Source: UMGS1781 sp045628105 (GTDB lineage: Bacteria > Bacillota > Clostridia > TANB77 > CAG-508). From it: a DNA stretch of 54,996 bases. The DNA is taken from the NCBI GenBank assembly GCA_045628105.1, contig JAZQOX010000029.1, forward strand, positions 1 to 54,996, given 5' to 3'. Position numbers and translations under genes: made by a program. The notes beneath the pieces were generated by a model. The model was not told where the DNA came from. It worked only from the letters and a program-made list of their open reading frames with translations, and did not search any database. Positions 27,205 to 35,818 of the stretch are shown piece by piece; the stretch's first letter is position 1; each line of letters starts with the position of its first letter.

Positions 27205-28323
27205 ATGAAATTAAAAATAAAAAATCCTAAATTCATAAGAAATATAATAATTGGTTTAATAGCTTTATTAATTGTAGCTTTTATAATAAATATAGCACCA
27301 GGATATAAAAGAAATAAATACACAAATGTTATAAATGTGGTAATCGGAAGTGAAAATGTTACCGAAAATTTAAAGAAACCTATATATAAAGATGAGGAAG
27401 GTGCAATATATATTTCTAAGGAAGATATAAAAGAATTATTAGATGAGCATTTATTTTATGATGAAGAAAATAAAATGATTATTACAACATCAGAAGTTTG
27501 CACAGCCGGAATGAAAGTTGGAGAAAAAACTATAAATGTTAATGGGTCAAACGTAGAAACTTTATATAAAATATTAGAACATGACAATACAATATATATT
27601 CCAATCGAAGAAATGGAAATTGTATATAATATAGATGTAAAATATAAAGCAAATAGCAATACTTTAATAATCGATAAATTGAATGAAGGAATGGTAAAGG
27701 CAGAACTTGATGAAGATACTGTTGCAAAGTATAAACCAAGAAGATTATCTAAAACAGTTACAGAACTAAAAGAGGGAGAGGTTGTTAGTGCATTTTATAC
27801 AACAAGTAAAGGATGGAGATTAATAAGAACGGAAAATGGAGAAGTTGGATATATAAAAGCAAATACACTAACAAATGAATACATATTAAGACAAGATATG
27901 AAAAATATGAGAAATACTCAACTTATAGCTGAAAACACAAGTGATAATTCAATTATTGAAGTAGATGGAGAAAAAATAGTTATTAGAGATTTATTTAAGG
28001 TGACATTAGAGGGAGTTTTAATAAAAAATACTGATATACAAAGCAATAATAAAATTTGGGCAAATTTGGAACTAAACAATGTTTCATTAAATAAATTTGA
28101 AGATAGAGCACTAATCATAAAAAATGTAATAAGTCTAGTAATGAAGAATAAAATTGACGGAATTAATGTTATTGTTGAGAAAGATAATAATAATATTGAA
28201 AGATTTGTAATAGAAATAGCACCAAGATTAAGAGAAATAGGAATAAAAACTAATGTAATTTTAAGCGAAGAATGTGATGAAAATATATACAAAAATGTTG
28301 TAGATTATATAATAAAAAAATAG
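27205..28323 (+). CDS. Membrane-anchored stalk/SH3 protein with a degenerate GH18-like C-terminus
   Basis: A 372-residue protein. One N-terminal membrane helix (about 12-32) is followed by a copper-amine-oxidase-N-like stalk domain (about 40-155, with two internal repeats around IYISKEDI and IYIPIEEM). Next is an SH3-like region (about 170-220, SKGWRLIRTENGEVGYIKANTL). The last 110 residues resemble the end of YaaH/GH18 proteins (NKIDGINVIVEKDNNNIERFVIEIAPRLREIG), but the DxxDxDxE catalytic motif reads DGINVIVE. A complete barrel is missing too, so hydrolase activity is unlikely. It precedes mltG by 15 bases. A wall-binding role is inference. Confidence 0.65.
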   Translation: MKLKIKNPKFIRNIIIGLIALLIVAFIINIAPGYKRNKYTNVINVVIGSENVTENLKKPIYKDEEGAIYISKEDIKELLDEHLFYDEENKMIITTSEVCTAGMKVGEKTINVNGSNVETLYKILEHDNTIYIPIEEMEIVYNIDVKYKANSNTLIIDKLNEGMVKAELDEDTVAKYKPRRLSKTVTELKEGEVVSAFYTTSKGWRLIRTENGEVGYIKANTLTNEYILRQDMKNMRNTQLIAENTSDNSIIEVDGEKIVIRDLFKVTLEGVLIKNTDIQSNNKIWANLELNNVSLNKFEDRALIIKNVISLVMKNKIDGINVIVEKDNNNIERFVIEIAPRLREIGIKTNVILSEECDENIYKNVVDYIIKK

Positions 28324-28338
28324 TACAAAGGAGAATTT

Positions 28339-29394
28339 ATGAAAAAAATAATAATAGTAATAATATGCTTAGCAGTTTTTGCAGTTGGTGTATGTGCATA
28401 CTTTATGATGCCTGTTAGCAAAAACATTGCAGAGAAAGAAATAGTTATTCCAATGGGATCTGGTTCAGAACAGATCGCAAAAATTTTAAAAGAAAACAAT
28501 ATAATAAGAAATGAATTAGCTTTTAGAATATATGCAAAAATTAACAGAATATCAAATTTCCAAGCAGGCACCTATTACTTAAAGGAAAGCATGACAATAA
28601 AGGAAATTACTAAAATGCTTCAAACAGGAATAATGTATGATCCAAACCAAATAACTTTAACATATGTTGAAGGAAAACCAATGTGGTATTTAGCTAATCT
28701 TATTTCATTAAAAACAAATAATACAGAAGAAGATGTATATAAATGTTTAGAAAATGAACAATATATTGATGAATTAATAGAAAAATACTGGTTTTTAACA
28801 TCAGAAATAAAAAATGAAAACATATATTATCCTTTAGAAGGATATTTATTTCCAGATACATATGCACTATCAAATAAAGATGCAACAGTTGAAGAAATAT
28901 TTGAAAAAATGTTAAATAGAATGGAAGAAATTCTAGAAAACTATAGAGAAGACATAGAAAAAAGTGAATATTCTGTACATGAATTGCTTACACTAGCATC
29001 AGTTATAGAAACAGAAGGAACAGATATAGAAGGAAGAAAAGATGTTGCAAGTGTGTTTTATAATCGATTAGAATTAGGAATGTCATTAGGAAGTGATGTA
29101 ACGACATATTATTCAGTAAAAGCAAATATGGCAGATAGAGATTTATATCAATATGAAATAGATGCAGAAAATGCATATAATACAAGAGGACCTAACATGG
29201 GTGGAAAACTTCCAGTAGGACCTATTTCATCAGTAAGTAGAACTAGTATAGAAGCTGCAATTACACCAAACGAAACAGACTATTTATTCTTTGTAGCAGA
29301 TAAAAATGGAAAGTTATATTTTACCAAAACAAATGCAGAACACTCTGCAACAATAAGAAATTTAATGAATCAAGGATTATGGTATCAATATTAA
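28339..29394 (+). CDS. mltG: Endolytic murein transglycosylase MltG
   Basis: A 351-residue membrane protein that cuts nascent glycan strands and so sets their length. An N-terminal helix (about 3-24) is followed by a LysM-like domain and the YceG fold. The catalytic glutamate lies in LASVIETEGT (about residue 226). Other family motifs are YPLEGYLFPDTY, VFYNRLELGMSLGSDVT and the end GPISSVSRTSIEAAITPNETDYLFFVADKNG (given by its ends). AAAGGAG precedes the ATG. In many Firmicutes mltG sits near ruvX and ireB; here it is 20 kb away. Confidence 0.95.
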   Translation: MKKIIIVIICLAVFAVGVCAYFMMPVSKNIAEKEIVIPMGSGSEQIAKILKENNIIRNELAFRIYAKINRISNFQAGTYYLKESMTIKEITKMLQTGIMYDPNQITLTYVEGKPMWYLANLISLKTNNTEEDVYKCLENEQYIDELIEKYWFLTSEIKNENIYYPLEGYLFPDTYALSNKDATVEEIFEKMLNRMEEILENYREDIEKSEYSVHELLTLASVIETEGTDIEGRKDVASVFYNRLELGMSLGSDVTTYYSVKANMADRDLYQYEIDAENAYNTRGPNMGGKLPVGPISSVSRTSIEAAITPNETDYLFFVADKNGKLYFTKTNAEHSATIRNLMNQGLWYQY

Positions 29395-29414
29395 AATTTA
29401 GGAGGTTAACTTTA

Positions 29415-30062
29415 ATGAAGAGTGAAATTTTAGAAAAGGTTGATCATACCTTATTAAAACAAACAGCAACATGGGAAGAAATAAAAAAGATTTGTGATGA
29501 TGCAATTAAATATAAAACAGCATCAGTATGCATACCACCATGCTTTGTAAAACAAGCTAAAGAATATGTAAAAGATAAAATGAAAGTTTGTACAGTAATA
29601 GGTTTTCCAAATGGATATAATACTACAAAAATAAAAATGGAGGAAACTAAGGAAGCTATTAAAGATGGCGCAGATGAAATAGATATGGTAATTAACATAG
29701 GAAAGTTAAAAGAAAAAAATTATGAATATTTATTACAAGAAATCAACCTAGTAAAATCAGTTTGCGATGAAAATATTTTAAAAGTAATAATAGAAACTTG
29801 TTTGTTAACAGAAGAAGAAAAAGTAAAGATGTGCCAAATTGTTTCAGCATCAAATGCAAATTATATAAAAACATCAACAGGATTTAGTACAGCAGGAGCA
29901 ACAAAAGAAGACATAAAACTATTTAAAGAAAATATGAAAGAAGGAAAAAAGATAAAAGCAGCAGGAGGAATAAAAAATTTCGAAGACGCAGAAGAATTTG
30001 TAAGATTAGGAGCAGATAGATTAGGAACAAGTAAACTAGTTAAACTAATGGAAGAAGAATAA
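29415..30062 (+). CDS. deoC: Deoxyribose-phosphate aldolase
   Basis: A 215-residue class I aldolase that splits 2-deoxyribose-5-phosphate into acetaldehyde and glyceraldehyde-3-phosphate. DHTLLKQTATWEEI opens the protein, VIGFPNGYNTTKIK is the central motif, the Schiff-base lysine is in YIKTSTGFSTAGAT (about residue 151), and KAAGGIKNFEDAEEFV with RLGTS binds phosphate. ATG 29415 is chosen because GGAGG lies at 29401; the frame extends upstream into mltG. No other nucleoside-salvage gene is adjacent. Confidence 0.96.
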   Translation: MKSEILEKVDHTLLKQTATWEEIKKICDDAIKYKTASVCIPPCFVKQAKEYVKDKMKVCTVIGFPNGYNTTKIKMEETKEAIKDGADEIDMVINIGKLKEKNYEYLLQEINLVKSVCDENILKVIIETCLLTEEEKVKMCQIVSASNANYIKTSTGFSTAGATKEDIKLFKENMKEGKKIKAAGGIKNFEDAEEFVRLGADRLGTSKLVKLMEEE

Positions 30063-30078
30063 ATTTCTTCTTCCTCTT
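30051..30078 (+). terminator. Terminator over the deoC stop codon
   Basis: GGAAGAAGAA pairs with TTCTTCTTCC around the TAA stop, followed by a T-rich tail. Confidence 0.6.
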
Positions 30079-30145
30079 TATTTTATGCGTAAAATGTGAT
30101 AAAATGGAAAATATTAAAATAAACAAGAAAGGAAGATTTTAAATA

Positions 30146-30856
30146 ATGCTTGAATTAAAAAACATTTGCTTTGAAAGAGATAACAAAAAAATATTAGATG
30201 ACATTAATTTAAAATTAGATGATAATAAATTTTATGTAATTACTGGACCTAATGGTTCAGGAAAATCAACACTTGCCAAAATAATTATGGGAATATGCAA
30301 ACAAGATTCAGGACAAGTAATCTTAAACGGAAAAGACATTAGCAATATGCCAATAAATGAAAGAGCAAACTTGGGAATAGGATTTGCATTTCAACAACCA
30401 GTTAAATTTAAGGGAATTACAGTATATGACTTAATTAAACTATCTGCTGGTAGAAATATAACTAAAATAGAGGCATGCGAAATTTTAACAAAAGTTGGAT
30501 TATGTGCAAAAGAATATGTAGATAGAGAAATTAATTCATCTTTATCAGGAGGAGAATTAAAAAGAATAGAAATTGCAACAGTAGCGGTAAGAAACTCAAA
30601 ACTTACAATATTTGATGAACCAGAGGCAGGAATAGATTTATGGAGTTTTAACAATTTAATAAAAATATTTGAGGATATGAGAGAAGTTACAAAGGGCACA
30701 ACACTAATAATATCTCACCAAGAAAGAATATTAAATATTGCAGATCAAATAATATTGTTAAATAGTGGAAAAGTAGAAAAAACTGGAAAAGCAGAAGAAA
30801 TAGTTGGAACTATACTTGCAAAATCAAACTGCTGTAAGTTGGGGGGCGAGGTATAG
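30146..30856 (+). CDS. sufC: Fe-S cluster assembly ATPase SufC
   Basis: A 236-residue ABC ATPase. Walker A is GPNGSGKST (about 35-43), the Q-loop lies in FAFQQPVKFKG, the signature is SLSGGELKR and Walker B is LTIFDEPEAGID. PEAGID with glutamate and the short length are typical of SufC rather than transport ATPases. AAGGAAG precedes the ATG. The stop is one base upstream of the SufB/D-like ATG. Only these two suf genes are here, with no sufS, sufU or a second sufB/sufD. This fits the reduced two-gene form (SMS system) proposed as an ancestral SUF. Confidence 0.93.
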   Translation: MLELKNICFERDNKKILDDINLKLDDNKFYVITGPNGSGKSTLAKIIMGICKQDSGQVILNGKDISNMPINERANLGIGFAFQQPVKFKGITVYDLIKLSAGRNITKIEACEILTKVGLCAKEYVDREINSSLSGGELKRIEIATVAVRNSKLTIFDEPEAGIDLWSFNNLIKIFEDMREVTKGTTLIISHQERILNIADQIILLNSGKVEKTGKAEEIVGTILAKSNCCKLGGEV

Positions 30857-30857
30857 A

Positions 30858-31775
30858 ATGGAAGAACTAGATAAAAAATTATTAAAAGAAATATCTGATA
30901 TGGATGGTACTCCTGAAGGTGCATATAACATTAGAAAAAATGGAAAAGGAATAGAAAGAAAAGTAACTGAAAATATTAATATTGTAACAAAAACGGACAA
31001 ACAGGGAATAGATATTTATGTTAAAGAAAATACAAAGTTCGAATTTGTGCATATACCAGTAATAATAACAGAAAGTGGATTAAACGATTTAGTATATAAT
31101 GACTTTTATATAGGGAAAAATGCGAATGTAGTTATAGTTGCAGGGTGTGGAATCCATAATGATCACCATGCAGATTCTCAACATGATGGAATCCATAGAT
31201 TTTTCTTAGAAGAAGGTGCAAAAGTTAAATATATTGAAAAACATTATGGTGAAGGAAATGGAGATGGAAAAAGAATTCTAAATCCGGTTACAGAAGTATA
31301 TTTAAAAGATGGAAGTAGCCTTGAAATGGAAAGTGCGCAAATAAAAGGTGTAGATTCTACTATTAGAACAACAAAAGGAATTCTAGAAAACAATACAAGT
31401 TTTGTAGTATCTGAAAAAATAATGACAGCAGGAAATCAATCAGCAAAAACAATTTTTGATGTTGAACTAAACGGCGAAAATTCAAGCACAAAAGTTACAT
31501 CAAGATCTGTTGCAACTGAAAATTCTAAACAACACTTTGAATCAAAAGTTACAGGAAATAATAAAAGCTTTGGACATGTTGAATGTGATGCAATAATAAA
31601 AGACAATGCAAAAGTAATATCAACACCAGCAATTGTTGCAAATAATGTAGATGCAAACTTAGTACATGAGGCAACAATTGGAAAAATAGCAGGAGAACAA
31701 TTAATGAAACTAATGACATTAGGATTAGACGAAAAACAAGCAGAACAAGAAATAATAAATGGTTTTTTAAAATAA
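30858..31775 (+). CDS. SufB/SufD family Fe-S assembly scaffold
   Basis: A 305-residue protein, much shorter than canonical SufB (about 470) or SufD (about 420). The beta-helix core is evident (GKNANVVIVAGCGIHNDHHADSQHDGIHRFFLEEGAKVKYIEKHYG, given by its ends) and ends with HEATIGKIAGEQLMKLMTLGLDEKQAEQEII, the SufB/D C-terminus. A cysteine in VAGCGIHND and a histidine-rich loop (NDHHADSQHDGIH) could take part in cluster binding, which is inference. ATG 30858 starts one base after the sufC stop. Together they probably form the whole scaffold complex. Confidence 0.88.
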   Translation: MEELDKKLLKEISDMDGTPEGAYNIRKNGKGIERKVTENINIVTKTDKQGIDIYVKENTKFEFVHIPVIITESGLNDLVYNDFYIGKNANVVIVAGCGIHNDHHADSQHDGIHRFFLEEGAKVKYIEKHYGEGNGDGKRILNPVTEVYLKDGSSLEMESAQIKGVDSTIRTTKGILENNTSFVVSEKIMTAGNQSAKTIFDVELNGENSSTKVTSRSVATENSKQHFESKVTGNNKSFGHVECDAIIKDNAKVISTPAIVANNVDANLVHEATIGKIAGEQLMKLMTLGLDEKQAEQEIINGFLK

Positions 31776-31849
31776 AAGATACGACTTTACTCAATTGATA
31801 AAATGTAGTATAATAACCGAAACATAAATTTAAGGAGGAATGATTAATC

Positions 31850-32044
31850 ATGACAGAAAAAAGAGAAGAATTTTTAAAAGAAATAAAGGTTGAGATACAA
31901 GAAAAACCACAAGAAATAATAAGTAATCATTTAAAGGAAATAGATGCAAATATTAAAAGTCCAGAAAATGATAGCAAAATTCATTCGGTTTTATTAATGT
32001 CAAGAGACATGAAAAGACAAAGAAGAGAAGAAGAACAAAAATAA
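31850..32044 (+). CDS. Small charged protein of unknown function
   Basis: A 64-residue, highly charged, helical protein (EEFLKEIKVEIQEKPQEIISNHLKEIDANI). The C-terminus is basic (RDMKRQRREEEQK). AAGGAGG lies at normal spacing before the ATG. TATAAT-like TATAATA at 31809 may belong to its own promoter. I do not recognise a family. It is followed by an inverted repeat that could be its terminator. Confidence 0.6.
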   Translation: MTEKREEFLKEIKVEIQEKPQEIISNHLKEIDANIKSPENDSKIHSVLLMSRDMKRQRREEEQK

Positions 32045-32046
32045 TA

Positions 32047-32090
32047 AAATGTGCAAATTAGGGACAGTCCCCAATTTGCACATTTTTATT
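32047..32090. terminator. Long hairpin after the small gene at 31850
   Basis: AAATGTGCAAATT (from 32048) pairs with AATTTGCACATTT, with a GGGGACTGTCCC-type inner palindrome and T-rich sequence after the right arm. This palindrome type recurs in many bacterial genomes as a REP-like element, so it may be a mobile repeat that serves as a terminator. Confidence 0.65.
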
Positions 32091-32102
32091 ATTTTAAAAA
32101 AA

Positions 32103-32213
32103 TTATCTACAGTTATTATTGTTGTTACTTCTTTCATTTTGATTATTGTTGTTATTATTGCTACGATTATTGTTATTATTGTTATTTTTTTTATTATTTC
32201 TGTTTTCGCTCAT
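32103..32213 (-). CDS. Asn-rich microprotein
   Basis: A 36-residue frame on the minus strand with a perfect AGGAGGTG ribosome binding site just upstream of the ATG (complement of 32219-32226). Roughly 60% of residues are asparagine. It begins MSENRNNKK and ends NNCR with a single cysteine next to the C-terminus. Composition alone would suggest noise, but the ribosome binding site, clean start and stop and the use of both AAC and AAT argue for a gene. The function is unknown. Confidence 0.5.
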   Translation of the reverse strand: MSENRNNKKNNNNNNNRSNNNNNNQNERSNNNNNCR

Positions 32214-32261
32214 GACAACACCTCCTAAAAAAATCATAATATTATTATGTACGAAAATAAA

Positions 32262-32290
32262 AAAAATATCCCAATTGGGATTTGAAATTT
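32262..32290. other. Palindrome with flanking A/T runs between divergent genes
   Basis: ATCCCAATTGGGAT at 32269-32282 is a perfect 14-base palindrome. On the minus strand it is followed by a T-run and lies in the leader of the microprotein. It could be a terminator for antisense transcripts or an operator. Confidence 0.4.
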
Positions 32291-32303
32291 ATTAAAATAT
32301 TTA

Positions 32304-32332
32304 TTGAATAACAAAATCTTTTATGATATACT
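32304..32332 (+). promoter_or_regulatory. sigma-A promoter of the gene at 32358
   Basis: TTGAAT (32304-32309), 17 bases, TATACT (32327-32332). The TTG of the -35 box is also where an over-long open frame begins. Confidence 0.7.
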
Positions 32333-32357
32333 TACAACCAATAAAGGAGAATGTAAA

Positions 32358-34568
32358 TTGGAAACAAATGAAAATTTAACCGAAAAATTGAAATTTATAG
32401 GTTTAGATTTAGAAAACGTACCAGATAAATTGGTTCTTTACCATAATATCAATTGTAGAATGAGAAGAAACTATACAGAGAAAAAATATAAAGTATATAA
32501 ATTTATAAATGTAGATGAAATAGATGTATTTTTAACTCCTACTCACAGATTAACAGATTATACGGAAAAATACGCAAAAGCTTTACCTTTAGGAGCATAT
32601 CTATACACTGATTCAGACGAAAATTTAGAAAAAAATGTTGAATTTTTACAAATGCTTAAAGGAGTTTCTGTAGATTCAATAAAAGAAATAGAAAAAAAAC
32701 AAAAAGAATTTAACAAAGAAATTCCATATAATGTAAATTATAAAAAAGATTATTTATGGCAAATTTATTATTCAGATACAACAAAAAGATATTTTATGTT
32801 AGTACCAATGTTTGAATCTGAAAATGAGGCATTATTTTATTTAATAAAAAAACAATTAGAAGAAAAAAAACAAAAAATATATGTACCAATTTGTTATGCT
32901 GAATATAGTAATAAATTTTTAACTAATGATCAAATTGCAGATTTAGAAGATTATATGGCATATTTTACAAAAGATTGGCCGCTTGTTTATGAAGTTTATA
33001 ACGAAGAAAATAACATGAGTCTTCAAATTGTTGGCAAGACAACAATTTATGACACAATAAAAAGCGAATATAAATTGAATTTTCAAGAACAAGGAGAAAC
33101 TGAAAATTTTTATAAATTAGTAAAAGCACTATTTATACTAGAAACACAACTTTCACATTACTATAAATTCAATATTCAAGTAGATAAATCAGGAAAATTA
33201 AATTTTGTATTTAATGGAAAAGAGATTAATTTTGAGGACCTTATTTACTTTATAAAAGATGAATATGTTGCCGGATTAGAAAAAACAATAAAAGCAAAAG
33301 AGCAAAGAATTAATTTAGAAAAAGAGTTGAAAAATTTAAAAGCAATAACTCAAAAGTTAGATGAAGATTATTTTGCAAGAGAAAAGCAAATTTCAACATT
33401 TTTAGAATGCAAAAAATCATTTTTTGGAAGAGTAAAATATTTTGTTAAATACAAAAAGAAAAAAATAGAAGTTCCTAAAGAAATAGAAATAAAGAAAGAA
33501 GAAAAAAATAAGCTTAAATATTGTGAAAGGCTTGATGTAAAGGAAAACTACACTTTAGAAGAATTACTTGCGTTATATACAAATTTAGAAAAAGAAACAG
33601 TAAATGTAAATGATATTGAATTAGATATTGAAGCAGCAAATGAAAGAATAGATACCCTAACAGCGAAAATAAAAAATGCAGATTTATACATAAAAGAAAT
33701 AGACAAACATAAAAAAAGTATTTTTGAATTCTGGAGATTTACCAATAAAGATGATGCAAAACAATTGAATGCAGGAACAGTAGAATTACATTTAAGTAAA
33801 AAAATAAAAAAAACATTTAACTATGAATTGGATTTTGAAGACGTTGCAAAACAAATGGATAAAAAGCAAAGAGAACTATTTTCAAAAGAAGATACGGATA
33901 ATATATTCATTGCTACTACTAAATGCATAACTGATATAAACAACGTATTAAATGGAAAAAATATTGAACAGAATCGAATTGATGAGCTAAAAGAAGAAGC
34001 TAAAAATATGGACACAATAGAAACTTTTGACTTATTCGGAAGTATATCATCTGCTGGCGAAAAAATAAAAACATTAGGTAATATAAAACACAGGGAAAAT
34101 GAAAAAAACAAATTTTCAATATTAAAGATAAATGACAATATTACCATTGAAACATATGAGGAAAAAATTAAAAAAATAAAAGAGAGTTTGGAAGAAAATA
34201 TCAACAAGTTTAAAAACGAGATTGAATTTCCAATTTATAAAGTAGGCAAAATAGAAGATGGTTTTAATTTATTTTATATGAGTCCAGAAAGTGCAATAAA
34301 TAATTCTGAAGGAAAAGACATAAACTTAAATAAAATAATTTTGAAAGAAAATACAAAATGTTTGGCTTGTACAAATATCATGTATTATAATAACGCAAAT
34401 CAAACATTACCTTTGGGAATGCATGTGACAGATGGAATAATAATTAATGTAAAAGAGATGAAATTAAAACAAAATGTAAAGCTACAAAACTATGTTATAA
34501 ATACAAATGAAGATTCAGCAAAACATATAGCTAGAAAAATAAACATTTCTGAATATGAAATATGCTAA
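32358..34568 (+). CDS. Large coiled-coil protein of unknown function
   Basis: A 736-residue protein with no signal peptide or membrane segment. The first 300 residues form a mixed alpha/beta region. Residues about 300-410 and 440-480 are rich in Glu/Lys heptads (EKTIKAKEQRINLEKELKNLKAITQKL, by its ends) and look like coiled coils. The final 120 residues are globular and contain LACTNIMYYNNANQTLPLGMHVTDG. I do not recognise the family. The start is TTG 32358 behind AAAGGAG, 25 bases after a good promoter. It stands alone with its own promoter and terminator, and codon use matches the host. Confidence 0.65.
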   Translation: METNENLTEKLKFIGLDLENVPDKLVLYHNINCRMRRNYTEKKYKVYKFINVDEIDVFLTPTHRLTDYTEKYAKALPLGAYLYTDSDENLEKNVEFLQMLKGVSVDSIKEIEKKQKEFNKEIPYNVNYKKDYLWQIYYSDTTKRYFMLVPMFESENEALFYLIKKQLEEKKQKIYVPICYAEYSNKFLTNDQIADLEDYMAYFTKDWPLVYEVYNEENNMSLQIVGKTTIYDTIKSEYKLNFQEQGETENFYKLVKALFILETQLSHYYKFNIQVDKSGKLNFVFNGKEINFEDLIYFIKDEYVAGLEKTIKAKEQRINLEKELKNLKAITQKLDEDYFAREKQISTFLECKKSFFGRVKYFVKYKKKKIEVPKEIEIKKEEKNKLKYCERLDVKENYTLEELLALYTNLEKETVNVNDIELDIEAANERIDTLTAKIKNADLYIKEIDKHKKSIFEFWRFTNKDDAKQLNAGTVELHLSKKIKKTFNYELDFEDVAKQMDKKQRELFSKEDTDNIFIATTKCITDINNVLNGKNIEQNRIDELKEEAKNMDTIETFDLFGSISSAGEKIKTLGNIKHRENEKNKFSILKINDNITIETYEEKIKKIKESLEENINKFKNEIEFPIYKVGKIEDGFNLFYMSPESAINNSEGKDINLNKIILKENTKCLACTNIMYYNNANQTLPLGMHVTDGIIINVKEMKLKQNVKLQNYVINTNEDSAKHIARKINISEYEIC

Positions 34569-34597
34569 GACAATTTTGCCTTGGCATATTTTTTTTG
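34560..34597 (+). terminator. Terminator of the orphan at 32358
   Basis: ATATGC-TAAG (34560-34569) pairs with CTTG-GCATAT (34580-34589), followed by eight or nine T. Confidence 0.8.
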
Positions 34598-34644
34598 TTT
34601 TCAAATATATATAATATGGAATAAATTTAAAAAGGAGATTAAAT

Positions 34645-35775
34645 ATGAATGTAGCTGTAATTAACTTTAGAGATATTTTAAAATATTTTATTAGAATCTG
34701 CATTCTTATTTTAACAATATATTTATGTACAAATTACATGTTACAGTTAAAAAAGATAACTCTAACATTTTCAAATAACATAGAAGAACATTTTTTAATA
34801 ACATGTATTACTAGTACAATACCTGTTTTAAATAAAGAAGAACATGAAAAAAAAACAGAAACAATAGTAAATTTAATGAAACTAGAAATAGGACTTCTAA
34901 ATATAGAAAATAAAAAAAATGTAAACATTGAAAATAAAACACAAATATATGATGAAATACAGCAGGAAAATCAGGATAATAATAAAACAGAATCTCCTCA
35001 GATAACAATAACAAAAACAGCAAATACTGAATATGTGTCTGAAAGAAATTTTGCAGGAAGCTATACAAATGTGTATAATACAACGAAAATTGATAATCAA
35101 AGTAATTACGATTTAACAGAAGAGATGATGATTCCAGATAGCGAAATAACAGATAAAAGAAATGTCATAATTTATCATACACATACATGTGAAAGCTATA
35201 CACCTTGTGAAAAATACAACTACGAGATGACTGGAAATTATAGGACAACTGATTCAAATTATAATGTGATAAGAGTAGGAACAGAACTAGATTCTTATTT
35301 ATCTCAAAAGGGATTTAAAGTTATTCATGACGGAACATATCACGATTATCCGGCATATTCTGGGTCCTATGCGAGATCTTTAGAAACAGCCAAAAATTTA
35401 TTAAATGGTCAAGAAGCAGATATTGTTATAGATTTACATAGAGATGCAATGGGAAATGGTGACACATATGGACCAACAATAATGGTTGATGGGCAAAGAG
35501 TAGCCCAATTAATGTTCGTAATAGGAACAGATGGAGGAGGATTAGACCATCCAAATTGGAATCAGAATTTAAAAATAGCAATAAAAATTCAAGAAAAAGC
35601 AAATGAAATGTATCCAGGATTATTTAGACCAATTATTATTAGAAATTCAAGATATAATCAACACGTTGCAAAAGCAGCAAGTATAATAGAAGTTGGAGCA
35701 ACGGCAAATACTTTAGAGGAATGTTTACTTAGCATGCAATGTCTAGCAAATGTGCTAGAAGAAGTTTGTAAATAG
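34645..35775 (+). CDS. spoIIP: Stage II sporulation protein P
   Basis: A 376-residue SpoIIP. With SpoIID and SpoIIM it thins septal peptidoglycan during engulfment and acts as amidase and endopeptidase. One membrane helix (about 13-33) anchors it. The domain starts near 170 with VIIYHTHTCESYTP (first zinc/catalytic His), then NVIRVGTELDSYL, the DIVIDLHRDAMGN motif with the second His, and IIEVGATANTLEEC near the end. AAAGGAG precedes the ATG. It is the clearest sign that the organism belongs to a spore-forming lineage. Expression in the mother cell (sigma E) is known for the family; I did not find a convincing sigma E box. Confidence 0.95.
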   Translation: MNVAVINFRDILKYFIRICILILTIYLCTNYMLQLKKITLTFSNNIEEHFLITCITSTIPVLNKEEHEKKTETIVNLMKLEIGLLNIENKKNVNIENKTQIYDEIQQENQDNNKTESPQITITKTANTEYVSERNFAGSYTNVYNTTKIDNQSNYDLTEEMMIPDSEITDKRNVIIYHTHTCESYTPCEKYNYEMTGNYRTTDSNYNVIRVGTELDSYLSQKGFKVIHDGTYHDYPAYSGSYARSLETAKNLLNGQEADIVIDLHRDAMGNGDTYGPTIMVDGQRVAQLMFVIGTDGGGLDHPNWNQNLKIAIKIQEKANEMYPGLFRPIIIRNSRYNQHVAKAASIIEVGATANTLEECLLSMQCLANVLEEVCK

Positions 35776-35795
35776 AATTACTAATGTGGTATAAT
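35766..35795 (+). promoter_or_regulatory. Promoter of prmC
   Basis: TTGTAA (35766-35771), 18 bases, TATAAT (35790-35795), overlapping the end of spoIIP. Confidence 0.55.
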
Positions 35796-35818
35796 AAGTA
35801 CTATTGGAGGAAATAGAA

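Noticed and set aside
32103..32213. Repeat array or CRISPR-like tract
   Set aside because: The apparent periodicity comes from Asn codons in one frame with a start, stop and ribosome binding site. No CRISPR array is seen anywhere in the window.
32304..32357. TTG start at 32304 for the large orphan
   Set aside because: These bases form the -35 box of a good promoter, and a TTG with AAAGGAG follows at 32358.
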